64,000 nt of DNA from Tetradesmus obliquus (Eukaryota; Chlorophyta; Chlorophyceae; Sphaeropleales; Scenedesmaceae). Made by a program: the position numbers and the translations under genes. This document shows positions 1 to 10,430 of this stretch, one piece after another. The DNA lies in NCBI GenBank assembly GCA_030272155.1, contig CP126203.1:992001-1056000 (forward strand), in the 5' to 3' direction. Below the pieces are notes generated by a model. It searched no databases. It was given only the letters and a program-made list of their open reading frames with translations, and was not told the origin of the DNA. Every line of letters begins with the position of its first letter. Positions within the stretch are counted from its first letter, which is position 1.

Positions 1-1190
1 GCCGGTGCCTCCTGCAAGCAAGACACAAGGACAGTTTCAAAGTGTTACTAAGAGTAAGGTGCCAGACAGGGCAGCATGGGTCTGTCGTTGGGCCTGCTTG
101 GCCTGTGGCTAGCTGCATCCCTGCCAGCACCTCCTGCAAGCAAGACAGCAGTTGTGAAACAGACAGGGCAGCATCAAGTCAGATCCTGTCTCTGCTGCTG
201 TCCCTGGTGCGGTCCTTGTCCCGCCTGCTGCTGTCGCTGGGCCGGCTGGGCCTGTGGCTAGCTTAGTCCCTGCCAGTGCCTCCTGCAAGCACAACAGCAA
301 GACAGTTTCAAAGTGTTACTCAGAGTAAGGTGCCAGACAGGGCAGCATGGTTCTGTCGTTGGGCCTGCTTGGCCTGTGGGTGGCTGCATCCCTGCCGGTA
401 CCTCCTGCAGGCAAGACAGAAGTTAAACGCAGACAGGCAGCTTGATTTCAAAAAGATATGAGACAGGACAAGTGGGTAACAACAGCTGATCCTGTGGGCG
501 CTGGGCCTGCTCGGCCTGTGGGTGGCTGAGTCCCTTCCAGTGCCACCTGCAAGCAGACAGCGCAGCATAGCTGTGAGACAAAGCAGGGAGGAGAAATGTG
601 CATCAAGAGCTGGGCCGGCTGGGCCTGTGGCTGGCTGCACCCCTGCCAGTGCCTCCTGCAAGCAAGACAGCAGTTTGACAACATACGTGGCAGCATCAAG
701 TCAGGTCCTGTCTCTGCTGCTGTCCCTGGCGCGCTCTTTGTCCCGCCTGCTGCTGTCGCTGGGCCGGCTGGGCCTGTGGCTGTCTCTTACGGTGCCTCCT
801 GCAAGCAACACAGCAGGACATTGTACAAAGAAGCTGTCAGACAGAGCAGTATGTTTGTCCCGCCTGCTGCTGTTGCTCGACCTGCTGGGCCTGCGGCTGG
901 CTGCATCCCTGCCAGTGCCTCCTGCAGGCAAGAAAGAAGTTCAAATGCAGACAAGCACCTTGATTTCAAAAAGTGAACGAGACAGGACGAGAGGGTAACA
1001 ACAGCTGATTCTGTAGGCGCTGGGCCGGCTGGGCCTGTGGGTGGCTGAGTCCCTGCCAGTGCCTCCTGCAAGCAACAAAGCAGGACAGTTCAAAAGTGAG
1101 GCTTCAGACGGGCAAGTTTGGGTCGGTCGCTGGGGCCATGTTGGTTGCTGTCGCCGCCAGCACCTCCTGCAAGCAGAGGAATTCATATCA
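1..1190 (-). repeat. Tandem array of exon-like units of the SR-rich gene
   Basis: About ten copies of a 100-150 bp unit occur here. Each has on the minus strand a TTGCAG or CTGCAG acceptor followed by GAGGCACTGGCAGG or a close variant. The acceptor-side edges lie near 8, 130, 283, 403, 548, 655, 800, 921, 1066 and 1168. A higher-order period of about 520 bp is visible (130 against 653, 403 against 921). Entered in phase 1, the phase of the upstream donor, the units read GGTGRD followed by Arg/Ser/Pro-rich residues, so at least some may be real or alternative exons. Confidence 0.75.
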
Positions 1191-2390
1191 TATGAATCAA
1201 ATGCAGGCAGGGCAGTGTTGCTGTGATGCAAAAGTAATCAGGACTTCCGCACCCTGCTGCCACCCACCTCTCCCTCCAGGCGAGCTGCGCCGCCTGTCCC
1301 TGCTCCTGCTCCTGCTGCGGCTGCCGCGCCTGCCACTGCCACTGCCACGCTTCAGCTCCTGCTGCTGCTCCCTGCCACGCTGCCTGTCCCTGTCCCTGTC
1401 CCTGCCGCTAGCTCTATCTCTGTCCTTCTCTTTGTCTCTGCTGCTGCTGCGCCGCCGCCGCCGATCTCTGCTGCGGCTGCGGCTGCGCAGAGCATCCTGC
1501 TTCTTATCCTTGTCAGCGCGTGCCCTGTCCTTGCTCCTGCTCCTGCTGCGGCTGCGGCTGCGGAGAGCTGCCTGCTTGTCCTTATCAACACGTGTCCTCT
1601 CTCTGCTGCGGCTGCGGCTGCGGGGAACTCCCTGCTTATCCTTATCAACACGCTTGCTGTCCCTGCTGCGGCTGCGGCCACCACGGGAGCGGTCCGGCTG
1701 CTTGCTCTTATCAGCCTTGTCTGCTATTTCTACCTTGTCTGCTGCATCTGCCCTGCCTGCCGCTGCCGCTGCTGCTTTTCCTGTCTCTGCTTTGTCTGCT
1801 GTTGTTGGTGTGCCTTGCTGCGCTGCGTCCTGCTGCTCCTTGGGCTGCTCTGTGTCAAGGCCTGCTGCTGCTGCTGGCGGTTCCTTGTGACTGGCATCGT
1901 CTTTCACAGCAGCAGCACCAGTAGCAGCAGTTCTCATTGCGGCCGCACCCGGAGTTGCTGATGGACCATCATCACTGTCACCATCTGCTGCTGCTGCTGC
2001 TGCTGCATCTGGTGCTGCTGCACCTTCTGCTGCTGCCTCTGGCACTGCTGGCTTGGGTTCTGTGGCGTCCTGCACTGGCAAGCTGCCTGCGGCAGCAGCA
2101 GCAGCAGCAGCTGTAGCAGGTCCATCGCTGTGCTCCTCTGCCTTGCCGATGTCAGCTGCTGCTGCGTCATTTGCTTCAGCCGGCAAACTGCTTTTGCTTT
2201 TGTCTTCCTCTGCCTGCTGATGCTCGTCAGCAGCAGCAGCAGAGTCCTGCTCCTGCTTGTTGGGCTGCTCTGCTGTGTCAGATGGTTGTACAGGTGGTCC
2301 TGCATCTTCCGCAGCAGCTGCTGCCTCCTCTTCCCCCATGATGCTGCTTGATATGTTTCGCTGCTGCGGTGGTGCTACCTGGGCGGGCAT
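1..2390 (-). CDS. SR/RD-rich nuclear protein, 5' part (3' end lies off the left edge)
   Basis: The first coding exon is 2390 down to 1268, starting at the ATG at 2390 (a second in-frame ATG is at 2339). It encodes about 374 residues. Residues 1-230 are Ala/Glu/Gln-rich and acidic. From about residue 233 there is a classical RS/RD domain with runs of SRSRSR and RDRDRDR, including a ~20-residue module (VDKDKQ followed by RSRSRSR) repeated three times. Such domains are typical of splicing factors and their cofactors in nuclear speckles, but no RRM or other folded domain is visible, so the family stays open. The exon ends in phase 1 at a GTGGGT donor at 1267. Phase-matched acceptors follow in the tandem array at 1-1190, where each unit reads GGTGRD...RPSRPS, continuing the RD/RS character. 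The true 3' end is outside the window. Confidence 0.72.
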
Positions 2391-3105
2391 TTCAAAGGTG
2401 GCCAGTACAGCAGCAGCACAGGTTCGGCACGCAGGTTGTGGGCGGGTGACTTGATGAACTGTGTAAAAAACCTCAAGGAATACAAGTTCAGCTAGCCTGA
2501 ATATTAATGTTCTCACCACGCCCGAAGACGAGTGCTCTGCACAACTGGCGCACTGCCTGTTCACTCCTTGCGTTGTGTGGCACTCGGCTGTCTAAGATGC
2601 TCAGCAAAGCATCCAACTTGTTTCAAAGTCTGATCGCACGCAACAACGATCATCTCCGAGGGGTGACACACGGCTTGAAAGCCCTGGTGACTCTGTTACG
2701 CTGCTTTAGACCGCCTCAGCTTCAACCTTGTGGCTGCTGCAACATCATCATCGGGTATAATCTTCTTCCTGTTCATTATCAGCAGCTCCAGAAGGCCAGC
2801 CGAGCGGCAGAAAGGCCCCACGCCAGCAGCAGCGGCACTCGCAAGAAGCATCATCAACCTTGGCTGGGTCGTTGTCTGTGTGATCGCTTTCTGCTGCGCG
2901 TGGTACTTACATTCAATTGGTGAGCATACCCTCATGCATATGAACTTTCGCATGCAGGCAGCAGCTAGGGCTTGGGTGCTGCATGCATGCATGCCAACTG
3001 TGTGCACCCTGGAACTTGCAGGACACGCAAGGCTGACTGCCTTTAGGCAACAGACGTTCCGACAGGCAGCATCTGCAAACTCTGCTGCAAGCGTATTAGC
3101 GGACC
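2391..3105. promoter_or_regulatory. Divergent intergenic region between the SR-rich gene and the RING/DUF1232 gene
   Basis: Two start codons point away from each other across about 715 bases, so both promoters and 5' leaders should lie here. No TATA element or other motif is convincing. One plus-strand frame ending at 2919 contains a hydrophobic run (about 2859-2915) followed by a good GTGAGC donor. Animal RNF170 has an N-terminal TM segment, but no acceptor here joins that frame to the RING exon, so I do not include it in the gene. Confidence 0.4.
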
Positions 3106-4342
3106 ATGGGCGATGCAGCAGACAGCCACTTGGCATGCGGCGTGTGCTTTGCTGCTTTCGATGGCGACCAGAGGCGTCCATGGGTAAGCTGTGCTGCTGC
3201 TGCTGTGCAATGCATGCATGGTTACTGCATTAATACTGTGGGAAGACTATGCACTGGTCACCGGATACTGTCTGTTGCGTCGTGTGCAGGCTGGTTTGAT
3301 GCATTTGTTCATACCTCTAGTTTTCAGATGTCAGGCTAGGGGTCCTGACAATGCTGCTGCATTAAGTGCATGCACAGTGGTGACCAGACCTTGGCCCCTA
3401 GCTGCAGGAACATCAAAATCTGGCTAGTTGCTGATCATTGCTCTCGCATCATGACATGTGGTCTGCCGCGGCATGCTGCATTGCGGCATCGCTTCGATGA
3501 CAACCCTGCAGGACATCGGCTGCGGGCACAGCTTCTGCGAGCAGTGCCTGCAGCAGCACCCGGGCAGCTCCAGGCTTCTGCAACATGACACTGGGCCTGC
3601 TGCAACCTGCACTGCCTTGTAAGCTGTCGACAACCCTGCAGGACATTGGCTGTGGGCACAGGTGCTGAGAGCGCCCTGGGCGTTCCACTGCATGTTACAC
3701 ACATGTCCTTATTGGTCTTGCTTCATCCACAACCCTGCAGGACATCGGCTGCGGGCACAGCTTCTGCGAGCAGTGCCTGCGGCAGCACCCGCGCAGCTTC
3801 AGGCACTGCCCTGAGTGCAGGGTGCGCGCGAGCAACCCACACGTGAACATTGCGCTGCTGCGGCTGGTGGACGCTGCAGCAGGAGGGCAGCAGCAGCAGC
3901 AACAGCAAGCGTCATCAGGTGCGGGTGATGGCTGCCTGTAACTGGTTTTGGTTACATTGTATCAAGCTGTAATGCTTGCGCTGCTGAGTCTGGTGGAGGT
4001 TGCAGAGCCGCAACAGCAGCAGCAGCAGCAGCAGCCGGGGTCAAAGGTCAGGTGGTTTTGCACTGTCTGGCTGCAGCATGCTTCTCGTTTGTGTGGCTGC
4101 AGTCGTCTTGCACTTTACCAGCGGGTGGATGCTTGTGCTGCTGAGGCGTGCATGCATTGCAGCAGCGGCAGCAAGAAGGGACAGTACATCCAGCTCTACC
4201 ATCTGTCAGCTGCCCAGCACTGCACATCACACGAGCTGCACATGCCCGTTCCCTTTTTCTGCTGCTCCACTTGCAGATGTACAACAACAGCAGCAGCAGC
4301 AGCAGCAGCAGCGGGGGCGAAGCAGTACGCTTGGCGACGCAG

Positions 4343-4374
<32 letters not shown>

Positions 4375-5560
4375 TCCCAGCAGCCGCAGGAGTGGCTGCA
4401 GCAGGTGCTGAGTCGGCAGCAGGGTTCAACGCCTGCCCCAAACCCTACAGGGCCCATGATGCAGACTGTGCTGCGTGCCCCTGCCCCAGGTGGCCTGGCG
4501 GCTCACCAGGCAAAGATAGCAGAGATCCGCACGGCAATGTGGGGTGAGAACCTACAATTACAAAAAATCAGCGGGTGTGCAGTTTGTGACGGCAAGGAAT
4601 CTTTTGCACTGCAATTGTGGGCAAACGCATGCAGCTGTAGCAGCTGGAGGAGAGAAGTGTAGACGTACCATGTACTGTGCAGTGCATGCTATTGTGCAGC
4701 CAGCGACAGTACCAAAGATACTTGGCGGTAGCTGCAGTGTGCATTGGAGGCAACCGCCTACTGAATAGGTGTCCTGCCTTTCCTTGGTGTCTTCTGCATG
4801 GTTCAAACAGCTGCTTGACCACCTTAGATAACTGCAGCTGATGCAATTAGTGCCACTGCTGCTGCTGCTGCTGCATTTTGGCTGACCCCCCTGCTGGGCT
4901 TCCTGTGCCTGCTGTCACACCTAGACATCATCCCTGACTTCCTGCCTCTAATCGGCTGTTGCACACACCGCTGCTGCTGCTGCTGCTGCCGCTGCTGCTG
5001 CCGCCGCTCCTGCTGCAGTATGGCTGACCCCCCTGCTGGGTTTCCTGTACCTGCTGTCCCCCCTCGACATCATCCCTGACTTCCTGCCACTAATCGGTTG
5101 CTGCACACACTGCTGCTGCTGCTGCAGTATGGCTGACCCCCTTGCTGGGCTTCCTGTACCTGCTGTCCCCCCTCGACATCATTCTCGACTTCCTGCCTCT
5201 TACCGGCTGTTGCACACACCGCTGCTGCTGCTGCTGCTGCCGCTGCTGCTGCCGCCGCTCCTGCTGCAGTATGGCTGACCCCCCTGCTGGGTTTCCTGTA
5301 CCTGCTGTCCCCCCTCGACATCATCCCTGACTTCCTGCCACTAATCGGTTGCTGCACACACTGCTGCTGCTGCTGCAGTATGGCTGACCCCCTTGCTGGG
5401 CTTCCTGTACCTGCTGTCCCCCCTCGACATCATTCCCGACTTCCTGCCTCTTATCGGCTGGCTGGATGATTTGCTAGTGCTGGTGTATGTGGCCTGCAGC
5501 ATGTATGGCATGTTTGGGGGACGGAGGCAGCAGCAAGATCGCAACCGGATGACGCTGTAG
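3106..5560 (+). CDS. RING finger + DUF1232 membrane E3 ubiquitin ligase, RNF170-like
   Basis: Exons 3106-3183, 3741-3918, 4277-4543 and 5379-5560 join in phase to give 234 residues ending at TAG 5558. Residues 11-52 form a complete C3HC4 RING: ACGVC, GCGHSFCEQC and CPEC supply all eight zinc ligands. A polyQ/polyA linker follows. The last exon (from about residue 175) reads LLGFLYLLSPLDIIPDFLP, then IGWLDD and a hydrophobic segment, which is the DUF1232 signature. RING followed by C-terminal DUF1232 is the architecture of animal RNF170 and its plant relatives. RNF170 is an ER-membrane E3 that degrades activated IP3 receptors in animals; the algal substrate is unknown. Length fits (human RNF170 is 258 residues). 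The ATG at 3106 gives a plant-like form without an N-terminal TM. Introns 1 and 3 contain extra copies of the exon edges (separate entries). Confidence 0.82.
3509..3740 (+). repeat. Truncated copies of the RING exon upstream of the full one
   Basis: The sequence AACCCTGCAG|GACAT(C/T)GGCTG occurs near 3500 and 3632 before the full exon at 3741. The first copy extends through the Cys/His-containing part (about 3510-3575), then diverges without a usable continuation. The second is shorter. Only the last copy carries the CPEC half of the RING. Confidence 0.75.
4867..5378 (+). repeat. Four truncated copies of the DUF1232 exon with CTG-rich intron ends
   Basis: Copies begin near 4870, 5019, 5130 and 5268, each with a (CTG)n...CAG acceptor followed by TATGGCTGACCCCC or a variant, and each breaks off after the IIPDFLPLIG-coding part. 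The fifth copy at 5379 is full-length. Two of the units form a higher-order repeat of about 249 bp. One copy has drifted (ILDFLPLTG). Confidence 0.8.
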
Positions 5561-6300
5561 CAGCAGACTGCAAAATGTTGTGGCTGTAGTGTTGCCTTGT
5601 TCCGCATGACAAGCAGGATTGAAACGTTGAAGGCGCGTTGCGCTGCGCTACAGTCCGAGCTTTGGTGGCACCAGAGTTGCCACGTCTTGGATGTCGGCAT
5701 GATCATCAACCTGCAGTACGAGTTCTGATGTGTACCGCATTTTCACACCAGCAGCCTGGCTCGACCTTGCTTGGCACGCAGTAACGGTAGGAATATTGCA
5801 TCGTCTTTATTTTTCAAGACAATTTGGCCATCACATCATGAAGAACTCGGTAGCTAACCTTCAGGGCCAGAGCTGTCGAGTTGAGCACAGCGTGCAACAC
5901 AACGTCCTGATCGCTCTGCTATTGGCACAAGTGACAGACACCTAACTTTTATGTGTTGACAATTTCTTGTAGTTGAGGTGGAGCCTTTCAAAATGTGTGA
6001 ACATTGACACCATCTCACACCACCGTGCTCATAACAGCTGGTGTTGAGCACAGTACAGTTCGGGCTGATAATTGCACTAGCCTGTGTCATCAGTCCACAC
6101 TTCAGCCGTAGACTGGACGTGTTCTGCTCGCAGATTCAGTTGCCACTGCCTTTGCTGAGACAGCTCGCGTTGTAGTTCATCACGTGCTCGCGCTGCCGAA
6201 GCTAGGCCCCTTGTGCCTGATCTTTCAAGCTTTAAGGGTTTGGATGACTGCTCATTCGGTGATTGAACTGATGGCATAAACAACTGAGCTGCTCACTCAC
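5561..6300. other. Intergenic, no gene seen
   Basis: This is the 3' flank of the RNF170-like gene and the 5' flank of the next plus-strand gene. I see no open frame with consistent splice sites and no clear regulatory motif. Confidence 0.5.
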
Positions 6301-9300
6301 ATGGAGGCGACACTGGGCCCCGCGCCATTAGCAAAGTCCTGGAAGCAATATAGGGGCAACAAATACTACCAGCAGCAGGAGTTTGAGCTGCATGCGCACT
6401 CCAAGGAGCTGCAGGTCGTCGCCCAGCTGCTGGAGCAGCAGATTGCACAGCAGCATCTGAGGGCGAGGACCTTGCAGGAGCTCGTGCTGCAGCAGGAGGC
6501 AATATGTGCAGCTATGGAGGCCATCAAGGCCCCGGCAGCAGCGCCAGCAGCGCGAACAAACGTCGCAGGCAGCTACACTCAAGGCCTGCTGCTGTCTGCG
6601 CCACCACAGCTGTGGCACAAAGTCAGCAGCATGACACCAAAGGTATGCTGTGTGTGCATGGATGCCTTTCTTATGCCATGGCAATAACAAACACGGACAG
6701 CTGTACTCTGCAATGAGCTCCTATGCAAGCTTTAGGCACTGGTCCCGTGGTATGTTGTCATGCTGCCCACTGAAATCGTTTTTGCTGCACCTGCTGCAAC
6801 TACTGCACCTGCTGCAGGAGTGGTGTACCGCCTTGCCAGCAGCGACGACACAGCAACATTCTATATTTGTCTGGTGCCACATGCTGCCTACTTGATCGTT
6901 TTTGCTGCTACTGCTGCAGGAGTGGTGCACTGCTTTGCCAGCAGTGACGACACAGTAACAGTTCAAAGTTGTCTGCTGCCACATGCTGCCTACTCGACCG
7001 TTGTTGCTGCACCTGCTGCAGGAGTGGTGCACCGCATACAGCGCAGCATGTGCGCGCCTATGCATGCTGGGCAACATGGCCCGCGGCGCACAGCACGCCT
7101 GGGCACCACAGCAGCAGCAGCAGCAGCACCAGCAGCCTGCTGCGTTGACCGCAACCTGCAGCTTGCAGGAAACTGCCTTCCTGCAACAGCAGACTTTGAC
7201 TTTCAAGCAGGAGGAGAAGGAGGCTGTACATTCAAAGGATGCCACCTGCCACAGCAGCGGCAGCAGCGGCAGCAGCCGCAGCAGCTCTCTTGCAGGCGTC
7301 ATGCAGGACAACATGCGCAGTTGCGTGGATGCGTTTGTGCAGCTGGCTGTGCTCGCCATGGCATCCAAGTGCACGGTGTCCTACAGGCAGGCCAGTCAGG
7401 TCAACCTTGCCACTGGTGAGGATAAGGAATTGCAGGGGACACAATACATTCTGCAATAGCCGCATGAAACATTTTGCTCGCTCACATATCTAGAAGGGTG
7501 AGTAATGTATCTTCAGTTAGGCAGTGGGTGAGTTGCGTGTGCAGCTGGCAACGTGGTGCCTGTGCTGCAACTCTGTAGTTCGGTGCAACTATGTAAATTG
7601 GTGCCTGTGCTGCAACTGTGTAATTCCGTCGGCGTGGTGCCTGTGCTGCAACTATGTACTTCTGTGTCTGCTGCTGTTGCAGGCCAGCCTGCAGGCACCA
7701 TCCCCGCCACCCACTGGCAGTGCAGCACCATCGTCAGATCCACATCTCCTTGCGATAATCATATTATTTTGCGTCTGCTGCTGCTGCAGGCCAGCCTGCA
7801 GGCACCATCCCTGCTGCCCACTGGCAGCGTGTTGTCACAATCAAATTGACAGCCTATTGTTACAAATCTGTTATTTTGTGTCTGCTGCCCCACAGGTGCC
7901 TGCAGGCACCATTCCTGCCGCACACTGGCAACGCAGCACCATCGTCAGATCCACATCTCCTTGTGATGATTATGTTACTTTGTGTCTGCTGCTGCTGCTG
8001 CAGGCCAGCCTGCAGGCACCATTCCTGCAGCCCACTGGCAGCGTGTTATTACAATCAAAACGACAGCCTCTGATTACAACTCTGTTGTTTTGTTTCTGCT
8101 ACCCCCACAGGCCAGCCTGCAGGCACCATCCCTGCCGCTCACTGGCAGCGCGTGGCGGAGGCGTTGCAGCTCAGCAGCAGCCAGGTGGCGCGGCTGTGCT
8201 TTGCATACGAACAGTTTTGCAGGTGAGACAAAGGCAGATGCACCTTCGCGATCAAGTTTCGACCGGCAGTGTGGTGTTGGTTCAAACGAGTTGGGGCTGG
8301 CAGGTCAGAGGAGCAGATGCCTTCTTTGAACCGCCTGTGTCAGTGTAACAGGTTGAAGGTTTTGCAGTTTTGCTTGCCACCCCGCTTCAGCTGCACGTTT
8401 GTTTGACGAGATTTGGCGCCCATTGCGTGCTGCAGGTGCAAGCAGCAGCTGAAGCAGGAGCAGCAGGCGGCCTCCAACCACCTGGCAGCAGCAACACACG
8501 AGCTGCAGCAGGCGCTCAGCCGAGCAGCAGCTGTTCCTGCTAGCCTCATCAGCAACAGCAACAGCACCCCGGCCACAGCATCTCCTGCTGCTGCTGCTGC
8601 TGCCGGCGCTGATGTGGAAGATGTTTCAGCGATCAGCAGCAGCAGCAACGCAGCAGCAGAGGCCGGCAGCAGCGATGGTGACAGCACGTGCTCAGATGAG
8701 GCGGCTGTGGTTGATAAGCTGGAGGCTGTGCTCGCTGGAACTGTGGTGGCCTCTGACATGCAGGTGAGGTGCTGAGGCTGTGGTGTGCTGTGGTGGGCTG
8801 TGGTGTGCTGCCACTGCTACTGCTGTTATTTTCTGCATGCTTCCATCCCAGCGGCGCTCACCCGTGACTCTCAACGCTGCTGCCGCTGCTGCTGCTGCTG
8901 CTGCTGCTGCTGCAGTGCTTCTACTTCATGGATGTGCTGTCACCTGAGCAGCGCGCAGCACTGGTCAAGGAGTGCTACCCCTACATACCCAGGATCGCCC
9001 CTGGTGAGTGCACTGCTGCTGCTGCTGCTGCTGCCTGTATGTACTCAGGATCGGGGCGAGTGTCGATGTTTTTGCTAGGACGTCAAGACTGATGTGTGTT
9101 GTGGAGCGTGCGTCAGGCAAGCGTACAAGTGACAGCAGATGGGATCTGCTGCAAGCAGCAACAATTGCATGCTGCGTGTTGCTGTGCACTGACCGACATA
9201 GCATGGCAGCACTGCTATCGGAGGAATACGTCACCACTGAACCCTCCGATGCTGCTGCTCCTGCTGCTGCTGCTGCTGCTTCTGCTTCAGTGATGGAGGC

Positions 9301-9601
9301 CGTGCATGCTATGGCAGCACAGCAGCGGCTGGAGCAGCTTCAGCTAAAGCAGCAGCAGCAGCAAATCTCACCTCCGCAGCAGCAGCACCAGCAGCGGAGG
9401 AACAGGCACAAGCAAACCCCTGAGCACCAGCAGCAGGAGGAGCAGCAGGGCCAGCAGCTGCAGCACGTGCAAAAGGAGGTGCTGCCTGCGTCGCTGCTGC
9501 AGCAGCATACGCAGCAGCTGGCTGCGCGGCAGGCAGCACTGAAACAGCAGGCGAGCCAATACTGGCAGTGTGCAGCGGAGCTGCTGTCTGCACGCACATG
9601 A
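6301..9601 (+). CDS. Coiled-coil, Gln-rich protein of 568 aa, function unknown (possibly a diverged bZIP-like factor)
   Basis: Exons 6301-6642, 7022-7415, 8111-8222, 8436-8763, 8916-9003 and 9159-9601 are all phase-consistent and end at TGA 9599. The N-terminus is strongly helical with Leu heptads (from about ELHAHSKEL onward). Later segments include HWQRVAEALQLSSSQVARL, another Gln/Leu coiled coil, CFYFMDVLSPEQRAALV with CYPYIP, and a very Gln-rich C-terminus (about residues 450-560). The Leu-heptad N-terminus followed by a compact helical region recalls green-algal bZIP proteins. The diagnostic basic region with Asn-x7-Arg is not visible, so this is only a suggestion. I do not recognise the family with certainty. 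Introns 1 and 2 contain arrays of truncated exon copies, and the gene's tail is itself tandemly duplicated downstream. Confidence 0.62.
6818..7021 (+). repeat. Two truncated exon-2 copies, 102-bp period
   Basis: The acceptor plus exon start CTGCAG|GAGTGGTG occurs at 6818, 6920 and finally 7022, exactly 102 bp apart. The first two break off after about 30 exon bases; only the third continues into the coding exon. Confidence 0.8.
7683..8110 (+). repeat. Four truncated exon-3 copies, ~107-bp period
   Basis: CAG|GCCAGCCTGCAGGCACC or a near variant begins at about 7683, 7790, 7896 and 8004, before the full exon at 8111. Each copy carries roughly 45-50 exon bases and lacks the donor end. Confidence 0.82.
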
Positions 9602-10430
9602 GGCTGCTGCGCCTCTGTTTTGTTCTGCTTGTGACGTTGAGAACAGGGGTTCCATCAGTAGGCTCCTGCAGCATACTCATTACAGACACCTGGTGGTGTC
9701 GGAAGCTGCTTCAGCTTCTGTAGTGGTGTGAGGCTCACCTTGCATGGGTTATGTGCTCCGGTGAGCCTTCCAGATTTGATGAACAAAATCGAAGGCGAGC
9801 CAGTACTGGCAGTGCGCAGCGGAGCGGCTGTCTGCACGCAAATGAGGCCGCTGCACCCCTTTTTGGTTCTGCTTGTGAAGTTGAGAACAGGGGTTAGATC
9901 AGTAGGCTCCTGCAGCATACTCATTACAGACACCTGGTGGTGTCGGAAGCTGCTTCAGCTTCTGTAGTGGTGTGAGGCTCACCTTGCATGGGTTATGTGC
10001 TCCGGTGAGCCTTCCAGATTTGATGAACAAAATCGAAGGCGAGCCAGTACTGGCAGTGCGCAGCGGAGCGGCTGTCTGCACGCAAATGAGGCCGCTGCGC
10101 CCCTTTTTGGTTCTGCTTGTGAAGTTGAGAACAGGGGTTACATGAGTAGGCTCCTGCAGCATACTCATTACAGACACCTGGCGGTGGCGGAAGCTGCTTC
10201 AGCTTCTGCAGTGGTGTGGTATCAGTTGGTGCTCGATGATGTCGTTTCTCCAATGTGACAGCAGCAGCGGCAGCAGCAGCGGTAGCAGCAGCGGCAGCAA
10301 CAGCGGCAGCAGTGGTGTCAGGCTCAGCATGGGTTATGTGCTCCGGTGAGCCTTCCACACTTGATGAATAAAATGGAAGGCGGGCCAGTACTGGCAGTGT
10401 GCAGCGGAGCTGCTGTCTGCACGCACATGA
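9548..10430 (+). repeat. 244-bp tandem repeat including the gene tail and stop codon
   Basis: The 3' end of the 568-aa gene (from about 9548, through TGA 9599-9601 and into the 3' flank) recurs downstream. The marker GTAGGCTCCTGCAGCATACTC occurs near 9658, 9902 and 10146, i.e. every 244 bp. The second and third units are nearly identical and the last (to about 10430) is more diverged and carries an inserted AGCAGCGGC tract. Confidence 0.85.

Noticed and set aside
1-1190. CRISPR-like array of regularly spaced repeats
   Set aside because: The units are long, diverged, contain splice acceptors and code in phase with the adjoining gene; the setting is eukaryotic.
4006-4046. Small internal exon of the RING/DUF1232 gene (after CTTGCAG-like GTTGCAG)
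   Set aside because: Including it breaks the phase into the next exon; it is a partial copy of the polyQ end of the RING exon.
4000-4662. Single-exon polyQ gene around 4000-4662
   Set aside because: Its central part (4277-4543) is an exon of the RING/DUF1232 gene with matching phases on both sides; the rest is intron.
6301-6642. Firm call of a bZIP transcription factor
   Set aside because: Leu heptads are present but the basic region with the invariant Asn and Arg is not, so the family is left open.
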